DNA of 64,000 bases, from contig OY821519.1 in the NCBI GenBank assembly GCA_963682025.1, positions 164,967,688 through 165,031,687 of the forward strand, in the 5' to 3' direction. The DNA comes from Cordilura impudica (Eukaryota; Arthropoda; Insecta; Diptera; Scathophagidae). Under the pieces are notes generated by a model. It was not told the origin of the DNA. It worked only from the letters and a program-made list of their open reading frames with translations, and ran no database searches. Both the position numbers and the translations under genes were made by a program. This document shows positions 1 through 10,826 of this stretch, piece after piece (within the stretch, counting starts at the first letter, position 1; every line of letters begins with the position of its first letter).

Positions 1-80
1 CATATGCCACTTGATTTAAACATTAGCGCCCCTGCAAACAATACAAATTTTATACCTGAGTTACGGCCACAAAGCTTACA

Positions 81-256
81 TTGGAATCCAAATACTGTTA
101 CCAATGCTGTTCCCATATCTATGAAAATACACTAGTTGATGCCTTGGTTCTAAATATCAAAAACAAAATTCTAAAAGCAAATGTTAAAACAAAGCCTAAA
201 TTTTACTCTGAGCCCAAGCAAAAATGGTTTAATTGGAAGTGTGCCCGCTTCCGTAA
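81..256 (+). pseudogene. LINE-A polyprotein, fragment upstream of the reverse transcriptase
   Basis: An open stretch in one frame encodes a basic segment with a WFNWKC motif, like the linker between endonuclease and reverse transcriptase in insect LINEs. It stops being LINE-like exactly where the Harbinger element begins. The same kind of sequence, basic and rich in Lys, Tyr and Arg, resumes at 3168. I read the two as one LINE split by the transposon; the downstream frame differs by one base in a run of A. No upstream endonuclease is visible in the first 80 bases, so the LINE is cut by the window edge or 5' truncated. Confidence 0.6.
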
Positions 257-478
257 AACAATCAGCCCAATTACGAATATTCCCTAGGAATTTCTTTCGC
301 ACGGAAAATACTTTTCTCGAGAAAAAAATCCTCCAATTACGAATTCCGCGTGAACAAAAAAAAATGAATATGTGGCATCATCGAATTTTGAAGCCAGTTG
401 TTTTGCTTATTGACAATTATTTTTGTATTGTGTGCAAAAGCAGGTAAAATTATTAAAAAGATAAAATTGAAATAAAAA

Positions 479-1740
479 ATGAATAGCATAGCTTTGCGAT
501 CACTTGTGGAGGAAATTGGTGTTGTAGAAGAACAACAACGAAGTAGCCAAAGAATTGATAGAAGACTATTGCGGGATGAATCCAATCCGCTTGAGTTGCC
601 CCAACCATTGCAAGTACATGTGAAAATACAAATAAATTTTCCCTCGATTTAAATTTTTAGTTTGATACAGGTTCCAAATGTATTACAGAGTGAATAAACC
701 GGCATTTCGGTACTTATTCTAATAATTCTGACAACTCACTCTCAGCCAACAAAAAAGCAATTTGGAGTTCCTCCAATTGTTAAATTGAGTGCGTGTTTGC
801 GATTTTTCGCCGAAGGTGGATATCAGACTGGTGTTGGAAAAGATGTTGATGTGTCATCAGCCCAGCCAACCTTCAGCAAAGTTCTTAGTGAAGTTATTAA
901 AATTTTCGAAACTTATCTCTGCCCAGTTTGGGTTAAGGTACCAAAAACCATAGAGGAAAAAAGAAAAATTGCGCTAGCTTTTTATATGAAGCACAATATT
1001 CCCGGCGTTGTCGGGTGCATCGATGTAAAGCATGTGCAAATTATAGCTCCTTCGGATAATAAACACCTTTTTTATAATAGAAAAGGAAAATTTAGCATGA
1101 ATGTTTTGCTGGTAAGTTACCCAATATAATACTTTACACTGTAAGCGAAAAACTTTAATGGAAATTTTTCAGTTTTGTGACCACCAGCTAAAAATTGGAT
1201 TCGTAGATGCATCACATCCTGGTGCGTGCCACGATTCCTTTATATGGAACACCAGTGACCTACGAACTTTCTTTGAGCAAAAGTATTTGCAAGGTGAAAC
1301 TAACTTTTGGCTATTAGGTAAAATTTTCCAAAAAAAAAGGGGACCTAATATTAACTATTATTTTTTACACAAATAGGAGATGCTGGATATCCTTTAGAAC
1401 CATGGCTCTTAACCTCGAAGGAGTTCCTGAGGACGGGTCGCCAGAAATGCGATTTAATGAGACCCATGCAAAATGCCGCAACATTATCGAGCCTACTAAT
1501 GGAGTGTTAAAGAACCGTTGGCGATGCCTTCTTGGCGCAAGGGAATCGCACTACACCCCAGAGAAGGCGGCTAAAATCGTGAACGTATGCTGCGCTTTAC
1601 ATAACATATGTATCCATTACAAAGTAGGAGACGTACCCGGCGATTTCATATAGCTAAGTATGCCAGAAGAGGAGCCAATAACATCAATTTCCCGTCAATA
1701 TCTAGCCGCCGCTCAAACTGTTAGGGCTAATATTGGATAA
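479..1740 (+). pseudogene. Harbinger (HARBI1-like) DDE transposase, spliced, inactivated
   Basis: This is the nuclease that cuts and joins the transposon ends. Exon 1 begins at ATG 479 and ends near 613 before GT. Exon 2 starts near 671 and holds the conserved core, including the LRFFAEGGYQ block and the first catalytic Asp in GCIDVKH. A 60-base intron (1112-1171, GTAAGT...TTTTCAG) and another (about 1318-1376, GTAAAA...AAATAG) separate it from GFVDASHPGACHDS, then GDAGYP (second Asp), then RNIIEPTNGVLKNRW (third acidic residue, Glu). Usual family members carry Gly-Thr after the first Asp; here it is Val-Lys. Frame changes near 712 and 1425 and an in-frame TAG at 1651, followed by a family-like C-terminus to 1740, mark it as a pseudogene. 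Confidence 0.85.
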
Positions 1741-1949
1741 AGTCTTTTGTAATTGTAATAAATAATTTTTAATCAATCTTTTTTAAAGATTTTGTATTTA
1801 AAAATTAAAAAACTAAAATAAACAATTGATAAAAAACACTTTAAAAATTCTTTTTAAGTTTAAAAAATAAGTAAAAACTAAAAATAATTCACAAAAGAAA
1901 ACACAGTTTACATTAGAAGTAAATAAAAACTTTAACAACAAAAACTATT

Positions 1950-2826
1950 TCACAATTCACTTCGGTATTCTTGCATTACCACTCTAGTTTTTTCCAACTT
2001 ATATTCTACTTCTCTCACTCGCACCTTCTCCATAAAGGTATTGTGCCGCTGTATTTCTTCTATTTCTTTTCGTTTTAATCTTTCCATTTCCTTAAAATGT
2101 TTTTGTTGAAGATCGCCTAATTTATCTAGAGATTTATGAATTCTTTTGTTGTTTTGATCATGGTCCTTTTGATTCGCCACTGCCAATTTTATTCTTTCCA
2201 GGAGTTCTTTCTGAACAACAAGTTCGGCCTGCAGTGCGTCATATGAACTTTTAAGAGGTTCTTTTTGGCTAAGAGAAGTTATTTTGCGTTACGAAGTTTT
2301 TTTTGCGGTTAGAATCTACTGCATTCATAGCAGCTGGCGAAATACTTTCAATTATTCCTTCTTTCTCCTCTGCTCTATCTAACGCATCATCCATACAGGC
2401 AATATTTTGCGGGGAATTTAATGTTTCTACTGTGATAGGTATGTCGGTAAGGCCAACGGGCTTCACAGACACACCCTCGATATAAGGTTGCATTCCTACA
2501 AGATTATAAATGGCAATTTCTGTAGGAGAAAACGTTTGGTCTTTGCTTGGGCCACCTCCTGTGCAATTCTTATTTTTTAAGTTTTGTGCAGCCTTTTGCC
2601 GTACATACTTTTTTTGATCTGCCCACACCTATTTATAATTGTGAAGATGTTAGCATTATTAAACAATAATTTTTCAGAAAATCAACAACAAACCTTTTTC
2701 CACTCAGCAACACACTTAGTTGGAGGACCTATGGAGTTAAGATCAGATTCAGCGTTCCTCCAAAGCCGTTCAAATACCTCTTTTCTACTTTTATGAAAAC
2801 CACAAGCAATGTCTACATTTGCTTCC
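1950..2826 (-). pseudogene. Harbinger Myb/SANT-like DNA-binding protein
   Basis: This is the second protein of Harbinger elements, which binds the transposon ends and helps bring in the nuclease. Reading on the minus strand, exon 1 (2826 to about 2694) starts with ATG and encodes a trihelix/Myb-like stretch containing an LNSIGPPTK block and EWKKV. A short intron (GTTTGT...AATAG) joins it to WADQKKYVRQKA at 2628, and a typical CTGGGP segment follows. The C-terminal part (2186-1950) is a charged, probably coiled-coil region with several KEME and RKEIEE heptad-like runs. A frame change near 2270 separates the middle from the coiled coil, so this copy is probably dead. It converges on the transposase gene. 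Confidence 0.75.
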
Positions 2827-3167
2827 ATCAAAGTTAACAAAAGTTATAGCTGGGCTTTATTTGTAGTCTTCGAGCAAGAACAATAAAATATTTACTTATT
2901 TATATAAATTTTATTTTATCAGAATACTACTTACATTTTTATGTAAACTCCCATCTGTTTTGCAAGTGAAATTTTTTTAGGGAAAAAACTAAATTGAAAT
3001 GCATTGAGAATATCTACTTTTTTTCCATCGAGTTTTTTTCTCCCTTCACACGGCTGATAAAAAAGGTATAAAAACGTCAAGCGGATGAATTTTTGTTCAT
3101 AATAGGAGAAAAGGGAGAAGTGAGAAATTTCATGCGGAATTTTTGTTTAGAATTGGGCTGATGTTAA

Positions 3168-5342
3168 AAAACCTTAAAAAATACCGTCGTAATCATACTA
3201 ACGCCAACAAAGTGAAGTATAAGTCGTCTAAAAATAGATATTTGAAAGTGTGCCATACCAGTAAACTGCAACATTATAATTCAAACTTACAGCAGCTAAA
3301 CAAAATAAATTGCAGCAAAGAGTGGTGGAAACTTTCTAACAATTTAAAATCTCGTCCACATTTTACGCGTGGTAATTTAGTCGCTCATGATTTCCTACAA
3401 CATTTTAGCAATATTTTGCAAGACTCAAATCCATCAAATGTGTTTAACTGGTGCTTATCTTTTAATATAGATCCGTTCTTAGATTCACCATTTGAATTAT
3501 GTTAACTTATTTCTGTACTTAAGTGTCTAAAGGACAACAAGTCACCTGGTCAGGATAGTTTTTTAAAAATGCTCCCGTTAATTTTGTTAATGAAATGCTT
3601 TCTGTATTAAATGTGATTTTTCTTAAGGAAAATATGCCAGCTAGTTTTAAAACTGCAATCCTTATTCCACTTCTAAAAAAGGGAGATCCAAACTGCCCTT
3701 CTAATTATCGTGGATTGTCTCTAATTGATACATTTTGCAAAAATTTTAATAATATCCTTCTGAATCGTATTACTGATTGGATTAACAAATATAACATCAT
3801 AAATGAATACCAAGCTGGATTCAGAAAAAACTATTCAACTGTCGATAATGTCTTTAATCTTCTAAATCTGGTTCACTTAAACAAATTGAACGGCAGAAAT
3901 ACGTATGCATTTTTCATCGACTTTTCATGCGCTTTTGATATGATTCCTAGGAAGTCTTTGTTCTACAAACTGCCGCGTATGGAGTTGTCAACAAAAATAA
4001 TACGATTACTTCAACTCTCTTATGTAAACACTTCATGCCAAATATTTTTCGGAAATTCCTTTTCTGACTCCTTTGATGTAAATCTTGGTGTTAAACAAGC
4101 GTGTATATTAAGCCCAATGCTATTTGCCTTATACCTGAACGACTTAGCCGATGAACTTCCTGGCGGGATAACAGTTGAAAACATCACAGTAAAAATCCTA
4201 CTCTATGCCGATGACATTGACTCCCAAAGTGGTCTGCAAACCATGATTGATACTCTGTACGCGTATAGTAACTTGTGGCAATTAAAAGTCAACCTAACTA
4301 AATCCAAGGTATTAGTATTTCGTAGTGGGACGAGAATACCCAATAACTTAAAATGGACTTATGGAGAACATGAAATTTAAATTATGAACTCTTACAAGTA
4401 TCTTGGCATAGATCTGTCTTTTAATTTATCTTTTAACAAACATCAAGAAAACAAACTCAAAACATCAAAAATAGCGATTTCTTCTACTTGGTCCAAATAT
4501 ATAAACCATCCCAAAATAAACATTAAAAATAAACTTAAAATCTTCAGTGCTGCTTCTCGTTCTATAATGCTATATGGAGCCCAGGTATGGGGTTATAAAA
4601 AATACGATTTAGTTGAAAAATTGTTAAGATTTTTTACCAAAAAGATGTTATTATTGCCCACCAACACACCAAACTACATGTTACTTGCAGAAACTGGTTT
4701 AAATGATTATATCTCGATACATTAAAGTTGCATTTCGATTATATAAATAAAATCCTAAATATGCCTCAGAATAGATTGCCTCGCAAACTTGCGATAGTAA
4801 TTATAGCTAAACATACATTTTGGGCGGAGGAATGGTCAAACTTATGTGCAAAAATCAATATCGTACCATAAGATAATACAGTTCCATTTTGCAATTACTA
4901 CAAATCAATTCTGTTCCTCGTTAATTCTTATGAAAATGGAAACGTTATTTCTAATGCAAGAAGCTCGCAATTCCATGATTTATATCCGCAACTGCAATAT
5001 TTTTTATTGAAAATTACTAACTCTAATCTCTCTCCACGTGCAATAAGTCTACTAATTCGCGCAAGAGGAGCCGTATTGGATTTTAACTCTAGACCACTCA
5101 GAGCTACATCTGTCGGGTTGTGCACACTCTGCAACCTGGACGAAACAGAAAACACATTTCATTTTATTGGTATCTGCCCTATCTATAATGGATGTAGACT
5201 TCAATATTTTAGAAAAAGTATCCTGAACTTAACTGAAGTTCTAAACATCCTCAATGGACAAACTTATCCCTTTAGTAAGCTTGTAAAACATTTGGAAATT
5301 TGTTTAAAATACAGAAAATTAATAATTAATCAATTTACATAA
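3168..5342 (+). pseudogene. LINE-A reverse transcriptase, degraded
   Basis: This is a non-LTR retrotransposon polymerase. In order it shows: the end of the linker with a KEWWKLSN motif; the early RT motif NKSPGQD (about 3536-3556); LIPLLKKGDPNCPSNYRG (3650-3715); the AGFRKNYSTVDN block; motif A FIDFSCAFD with a catalytic Asp (about 3910); motif B GVKQACILSP (about 4090), where the usual GVRQG is altered; and motif C YADDI (about 4206). The C-terminal part has YKYLGID, YGAQVWG and, at 5131-5190, a C-x2-C-x9-H-x4-C zinc-knuckle-like block. In-frame TAA at 4378 and frame changes near 3500-3600, 4725-5000 and elsewhere disable it. I cannot assign the clade with confidence. Confidence 0.85.
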
Positions 5343-5605
5343 TTTGCAATTAAACTTGTTTAAAGTTTTTTAATAAATATAAATATTTACATATGAATAT
5401 ACACTACTTTTGTAAATATGTTAAGATAGATATTCTATGAACTAAAATCAAATTGTTTTATCTAAAAACAGCATATATTTGCCAATCTGGCTCACAACTT
5501 TAAAGTTATGCCAGTTATAGATATAAATTTATGTTATCTCAAAACCTTTGTAAAAATGTTTGTAAATATATCCTCTATATCTATAAATAAATAAAAAAAA
5601 ATAAA
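5343..5605 (+). other. LINE-A 3' untranslated region and A-rich tail
   Basis: AT-rich sequence without an open frame follows the LINE C-terminus and ends in an A-rich run (ATAAATAAATAAAAAAAAATAAAA, about 5583-5604), as expected of a LINE 3' end. No target-site duplication could be assigned. Confidence 0.55.
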
Positions 5606-5606
5606 A

Positions 5607-5806
5607 GTTTAACTTTGAATTTCCACAATAATATTTAAATATGTAAACAAAACAAAACAGCTGAAGTAAAACAGCTGACTTCGAATAATCGAAATTCTGT
5701 CTACCATATTATTCTTCTCCCGTCTGTTTAGAATAGGAGGATTTTATTCTCGGGAAAAATGAATTCCCTGTAACTAATTTCCCTGGGACTGTTTAGAATT
5801 GGGCTG
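5607..5806 (+). repeat. Harbinger-like terminal remnant
   Basis: The last 90 bases are a diverged copy of the 3' end of the Harbinger element at 257-3164. They carry GAATAGGAGGATTTTATTCTCG (5730-5751) and end in TTTAGAATTGGGCTGG. This also mirrors the left inverted repeat, which has AAAATCCTCCAATT at about 326-339. No matching left end is present nearby, so it is a leftover of a second Harbinger or of a short non-autonomous derivative. Confidence 0.6.
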
Positions 5807-5967
5807 GTTACAAACAAAAGAAATGTCAAAAAATAACATAAGAGAAAAACAGAGTTACCACATGATGCTAATTTCAAATGTTATAATTAAAATCTATTTC
5901 AATAGCAGTAAAGAGATTAAACCTCTACATCACCATTATTGTGGAAAACACCATACATTTATTTTTC

Positions 5968-5972
5968 AACCG
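5968..5972. repeat. Left target-site copy of Transib-1 (AACCG)
   Basis: AACCG precedes the left CACAGTG end; CACCG follows the right end (10860-10864). Four of five bases match. A GC-rich 5-bp duplication is characteristic of Transib insertions. Confidence 0.65.
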
Positions 5973-6005
5973 CACAGTGGACCATAGAGAAGGCGGCCAA
6001 AAATC
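5973..6005 (+). repeat. Transib-1 left terminal inverted repeat (RSS-like)
   Basis: The first seven bases are CACAGTG, identical to the vertebrate recombination-signal heptamer. The published Transib consensus is usually CACWATG. An A-rich block, CCAAAAATC, starts 17 bp after the heptamer here, 20 bp after it in copy 2 at 58028, and about 21 bp after it at the right end. This resembles the heptamer-spacer-nonamer layout described for Transib ends. Confidence 0.75.
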
Positions 6006-6359
6006 ATTTTTTTTTTTTGTTACCGATTTTTAAGTTATGTTATCCATTTGAAAGTAAATACTAGTAAACCTCGGGAGCCAAAAAATTGCGACTCTATCTC
6101 AACTATATCACAGCGAACATGGTCTTCGAAAATGGGCTTTCTCAGTATTTTGCTAAAATTAAAAATTTCTTTGTAAATTTTTATTTTTGAATGACTGTAA
6201 CTTTTTTGATTTAAAAGATTTTGAAGTGAAATATATTTTGTATAATTTTGTGGCTTCCATACTATTAATGTTAAAAATGTAAAATCACTGAGTCATTCCG
6301 AAATTTAAAAAAAAAAATTTTAAAAAAGGTCCAAATTTTCCGAAAATCTCCTACTTAAT

Positions 6360-7608
6360 CAGTGTTGCCATAATTTGAAATCGAAAAGATGCTAAATTGC
6401 AAAAAAAAAAGGTGCTAAAACGTACTGGAGTCAAAATAAAAGATGCTAATTTTTTTTTTTAATTTCATTACCTTTTGATTGAAAAATTAAGTACTTATTA
6501 ATTAAATCTTTGATTTTTAAATGGAAAAATGAATATAAAACATAAGTTTCGTTTTATATTTTTAGAATTTTAGATAAAATTATTTCGAATTTCATCTGTA
6601 ATTTTTTTAACAACAAATTGAGTCTTTTTAATTTTAAATTAAATATTTTTAATTTTAGAGGGATTTTTTTTAATTTCAAATATAACAGAATTTACATTAT
6701 CAAAAGATACGATTATATTACAATAATTGGTTTATGGAATCTAATATTTCTGCGATGTCTTCATCTTCAAGTTCTTCTTGGCTCTGATATTATTCTGACG
6801 ATCGACTTTTATCAACGACATCGCTCGGTATATTGTAAGTGTAACAGCACCCATTTTTAAATTTTAAACCTTCTTTTATACGTATTATAGAACATAACCA
6901 CTCGGATTTTATTCTGTTCAAAGTTTTGATTTTCACTAATGCCATTAAACTAAACAAACATTCAACTTCGGCTTTTGAGAAAGACAAAACTAATAAAGAC
7001 AATACAAATATTGATAACTCTTTAAATGGATTTTCGCCAATAGAATTTTTGTTAATTTCAATCCATAAAGAGGTTGTATTCAGTGTTGTATCCCAATATT
7101 GTTCTGTGATATACATAACTCCATTGAATTTGAATTTTTTCTGTTTCAGATGATCTAAGTTTCAACTCTTCTAATACCTATATATTGGTTATCGGTTCTT
7201 TTACCCGGTTTAATGTGTTTTGTATTGAAAATTTTTTCATTTTTTTAATACAATAATATTTTTTGGTAAAAGACTTTTTAATTCATTAAAAGCTGTTGTT
7301 GGTGTTTACATTCTTCTATTTTAAAATGTTTTGTTATATTTGTTGAAAGAAACGAGCAGAGTGGTAAAAAGAGTAGTACATAAAATTCTAGTATTACACT
7401 TTGAGAAATTAAAACATATCAATACCATTAAAATTAAAATTGTATATTCAAAAATAATGACATAAATAAAAAACAAAGATGCTAAAAGCAACTTTTTATT
7501 AATAAAAGATGCTAAGTTAGCATCTAGCATCTTTTTATAAATTTTGGATGCTAAACGACATAAAAAGTTGATAAATCTAGCAACTAAAATGCTAAAATGG
7601 CAATACTG
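6360..7608 (-). mobile_element. Non-autonomous hAT transposon inside Transib-1
   Basis: The ends are CAGTGTTGCCA (6360-6370) and the complement of CAGTATTGCCA (7598-7608), a common hAT terminus. A perfect 8-bp duplication TACTTAAT flanks it (6352-6359 and 7609-7616), the right length for hAT. Two other Transib copies (58413-58420 and, inverted, 60751-60758) have the same site with a single TACTTAAT and no insert. Subterminal regions repeat the motif GATGCTAA several times. Only a C-terminal transposase fragment is left, on the minus strand. Confidence 0.93.
6790..7116 (-). pseudogene. hAT transposase, C-terminal dimerisation domain fragment
   Basis: The roughly 100-residue frame matches the hAT family C-terminal dimerisation region. 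FKELSIFVLSLLVLSFSKAE is followed by a CLFSLMALVKIKTLNRI segment, equivalent to the conserved 'NadvErvFS...K...RNrl' pattern. The catalytic part of the transposase is missing, so the fragment cannot support transposition. It is internal to the 1249-bp hAT element, which would have needed a helper copy to move. Confidence 0.75.
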
Positions 7609-7779
7609 TACTTAATAGAGCATAACTCCTGCCAGTCAAAAGCAGTCAGAAAAAATCTTGCGCTCTTCTATAGTCCGAATCCTACCCTATACTTCTATAC
7701 CCCATTATATACTCGCCAGTTTCCGCCCGTGTGCACCAGAACAATTTTTCTGACCCAAGGTTAGATATTTTCTGCAAAA

Positions 7780-7945
7780 TTTATGAATACAAAAGTTGTC
7801 CACTATGGGTTAGGATATATTAAGTTTGAGGTGATGTTTGTAACTGCCAAAAATATTGGACCTTTATCCATCTTTTATTATACGGATCGACCCAAAAACA
7901 CTTTCTGAGTCGATTAAACGATGTCCGTCCGTCCGTCTGAGTGTT
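7780..7945 (+). repeat. Hairpin plus GTCC tract module within Transib-1
   Basis: TTTGTAACTGCCAAAAATAT is followed by TTTTATTATACGGATCGAC, an imperfect hairpin (CGACCCAAAAACACTTTCTGAGTCG, about 7887-7911) and GTCCGTCCGTCTG. The same module occurs in Transib-2 and Transib-3, and in a non-Transib context at 30740-30890. It resembles the (GTCY)n-containing interspersed repeats known from flies (mini-me/DINE type); that link is from memory. Confidence 0.6.
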
Positions 7946-8366
7946 ATGAATACAAAAGTTGGTCGTACCGGTGCACCGCGGTGTATTTTTTTGCGTGTCG
8001 GTAGAGTTGTCAGGAGTTGTTATATACTTATAAAAAAGGGTTGAGATATAATGCGCTTAATTGTTACAGGTACATTTACATAGGTATCTTTCAAAAACAT
8101 TAATAGTCTGGATTAGAGTTATATAGTTTAAATACCTGACAAAATGGGAAACAATTTAAATAACAGGTAAATGGTAAAAAAAAACTATTGCGACATAGCC
8201 CTTTAAGATATGAGCAGGTATGCTTCACCTTTTAAAAGGGGTAGGGTGTGGGTTTTTTATGCTTCTAAAAGTGGTAATAAAAGATAAAAATTTTTATTTT
8301 ACATAATTGCAAGAATGAGTATTTGTAATAATGTTTCCACAGTTATTATTCATAACAATTTGTGCA

Positions 8367-10190
8367 ATGGCTAAGTACTGTTACAGAGATCTGGCAGATA
8401 TTTATTTTCAACGAAATGATGTAGACGATGTAATTTTGCACATAGTGAGCAACGACTTCTTTAAGAAATGTAACCTAGAAGACATTGAAATGCACAAAGG
8501 AAAAATTACTAATTTTGCATCGAATTTGAAAAGACGGTACATTGAATGCTCTCATAGCAAGGCAAAGATGTACAAACGTTACCAAGACTGGTTAATAAAG
8601 GAACTTATTTTTGAGAGTGCATCTACAACTGCCAACGAAAGTGGAAAAAAGGGTCGACCAGCAAAACCAATTGACGTATGTAGTGAAAGATCTCGAAGGC
8701 GCAAGCTGGAGAATATCAATGAAGAAATTTCTCAAAGAATTATTAAGGATTCATTTTTGCACCAAATTCAACCAACCCAAAATAAAAAAAATAAAATTGA
8801 AATAATTGAAAAAATAGTAGAAGCGAGCCCAATGCGCACAAAGAGGATTTTGAAAAGCATTCCTACACCAATTGAAGATAAGAAATTTACGCGGAAGAAG
8901 CGTTCGCCCTATTTTTGGATTTGAAATTGATCAAAAATCAATATAAGGAATTGTGGAAGCGAACCAATGAAAAGAATTGTGGGATTTTTCCAGAGTATCG
9001 AGATTTAGTTTCTGCCAAAAAAGAATGCTTACCTTCACAATCTGCTATTAGTGTCACTTCAACATCAGCAGAAATAAAATTGCATGATCTCCTTGAACAT
9101 ACTGCAGAACGATCTTGATACTGATCATTAAAAAAAAAATTGGTAATGGCAGCATTACTTTAATTTCTAAATGGGGATGTGATGGATCCTCTGGTCAGAA
9201 ACAATACAAGCAATTTAATGCCGAAAATTCATCAGATGCTAATTTATTTATGGTATCTTTCGTTCCATTGCGCTTAACAAAAAGGTATAGCGTCTTAGAG
9301 CCGTCAACTAGTAGAGCAACAGAAATTGATATATGGAAAAATTAAATTCCTTCTTCAACAAATTATTGCAGACCAATAAAATTTGCATTCAAAAAGAAAA
9401 CCAAAGATGTCATAACTGATGAAGTTCAAAAAATAAAAGATAAATTAAGGAACTTCAACCAGTAATATTTAAATTTGATGACCAAGACATTGAAGTACTT
9501 TTTAAAATGTGTCTCACAATGATTGATGGAAAAGTTGCACAAGCTTTAACTGGAACAAAGTCAACGTCAAGCTGCATTATATGCCAAAAGACATCTCAAT
9601 TAAGCCAACCCCCACCAGAAGACGATAGTTTCGATAGACGATAGCCTCGTAATCGACCAACCAAAACAAGGGGAAGGAAACACAAATGATGGAAGATTTT
9701 TTTCCGATCCGGAAACTGCAGCATCTATCACAGGTGTAGATCATGAATTAATAAGACGATTCAAAATCATATTACAAGTTCTAGCATGCAGCAGAAAGAT
9801 AAATGCAAAAAAATTTGGAGAGTACGCCAATAAAGCAGCTATACTTTATAATGAAAAATACTCTTGGAGATATATGCCATCCACAGTTCATAAAATTTTG
9901 TACCATGGGGAACAAATAATTCAAAATAATATGGTAGCAATAGGAGATCTATCTGAAGAAGCGCAAGAAAACAGGAACAAAGACTACAGATTCTATCGCG
10001 AGCATAACACAAGGAAAATGTCCAGATGTTGTACCTTATCACTATTTTGTTGTGCACTTCAGATCCATATGTGTCCAACATTCGTCAAAAATGGAAAACT
10101 ACCTCTATTGAATTAGACGAAGGAGCTTAACAACATCTAGAAGATGATAATCAAGGCTATTTAGAAGAAATTTTTACTAAAATTGGTTGA
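8367..10190 (+). pseudogene. Transib transposase (RAG1-core-like), broken
   Basis: This DDE enzyme would cut and join the CACAGTG ends. Starting at ATG 8367, an N-terminal part of about 180 residues ends in the Transib-typical GRPAKPIDVCSERSRRRK block. A frame change near 8905 leads to a second segment (DLKLIKNQYKELW) that stops at 9118. The catalytic core is recognisable: KWGCDGSSGQKQYKQ with the first Asp (codon at 9181); TMIDGKVAQ with the second Asp (codon at 9525), followed by a CIIC zinc motif; and LSEEAQENRNK with the third acidic residue (about 9955). These correspond to RAG1 D600, D708 and E962. A segment between the CIIC motif and GEGNTNDGRFF is deleted near 9630 (present in Transib-3). 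The C-terminus ends at TGA 10188-10190. Confidence 0.85.
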
Positions 10191-10826
10191 TTTAAAGTAC
10201 TTTTTCATTACACTAACAATAAGTTACACTTTTTTTATATAGTTAAAAAAATTTCTTGATTTAAAAATTTATATATTTTGTAAATTTACAATAAAAATTT
10301 TTATATTTCATAAATTTACCATAAAAATTGATATTGAAATATTTAAAAAGACAATAAAAAAAAATTTAACTAAAGCAAAAACATACGAGTTTTTCATTGA
10401 AACTTCTCTATCTTGAACCAATATAAGGTAACTTTTACGTTCGCTGCTTAATAAATTATTTTAACTCGGGATCTTTCAAAAAAAAAAAAAAAGCAACCTT
10501 TGGCCCTTGTGCACATTAGGACTAAAAAGTTTACGGGGGCCAAAGTTTGGCATTTTCTGAAAAAATAAAATTAAAATAACATTTAAAAGTATTAGTTGTA
10601 AAATTAACTGAAAAAATTAAGACATTATATTAAAAAAAACCTTTTTTTACCTTTTAACACTTCACTTTTGTACTAAAATTCAACTACAAATGAAAATGTA
10701 TTTTAAACCCTCCGTAACTTTTTTTATTTTCGGTCGTTTTATAGCAAAACTTAAAGATTGAAGTCTCGCCTAGCAAACAAAAAAAACCGCATATCAAAGT
10801 TCTAATCCAATCAAAAGTTATAGAGT

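Larger units (their letters stand above)
257..3164 (+). mobile_element. PIF/Harbinger DNA transposon inserted in LINE-A
   Basis: The ends are inverted repeats containing ATCAGCCCAATT (261-272 and, reversed, 3151-3162), followed on both sides by further related terminal sequence of about 80 bp. A TAA triplet lies on each side (254-256 and 3165-3167), the usual 3-bp target duplication of this superfamily. Two convergent genes fill the inside: a DDE nuclease on the plus strand (479-1740) and a Myb/SANT-type protein on the minus strand (2826-1950). That two-gene set is the standard Harbinger arrangement. The first few terminal bases differ by a one-base indel between the two ends, so the exact tips are uncertain. 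Confidence 0.8.

Noticed and set aside
7856..8044. 62-codon frame, repeated at 58629
   Set aside because: Produced by the hairpin/GTCC module of Transib copies; no protein motif.
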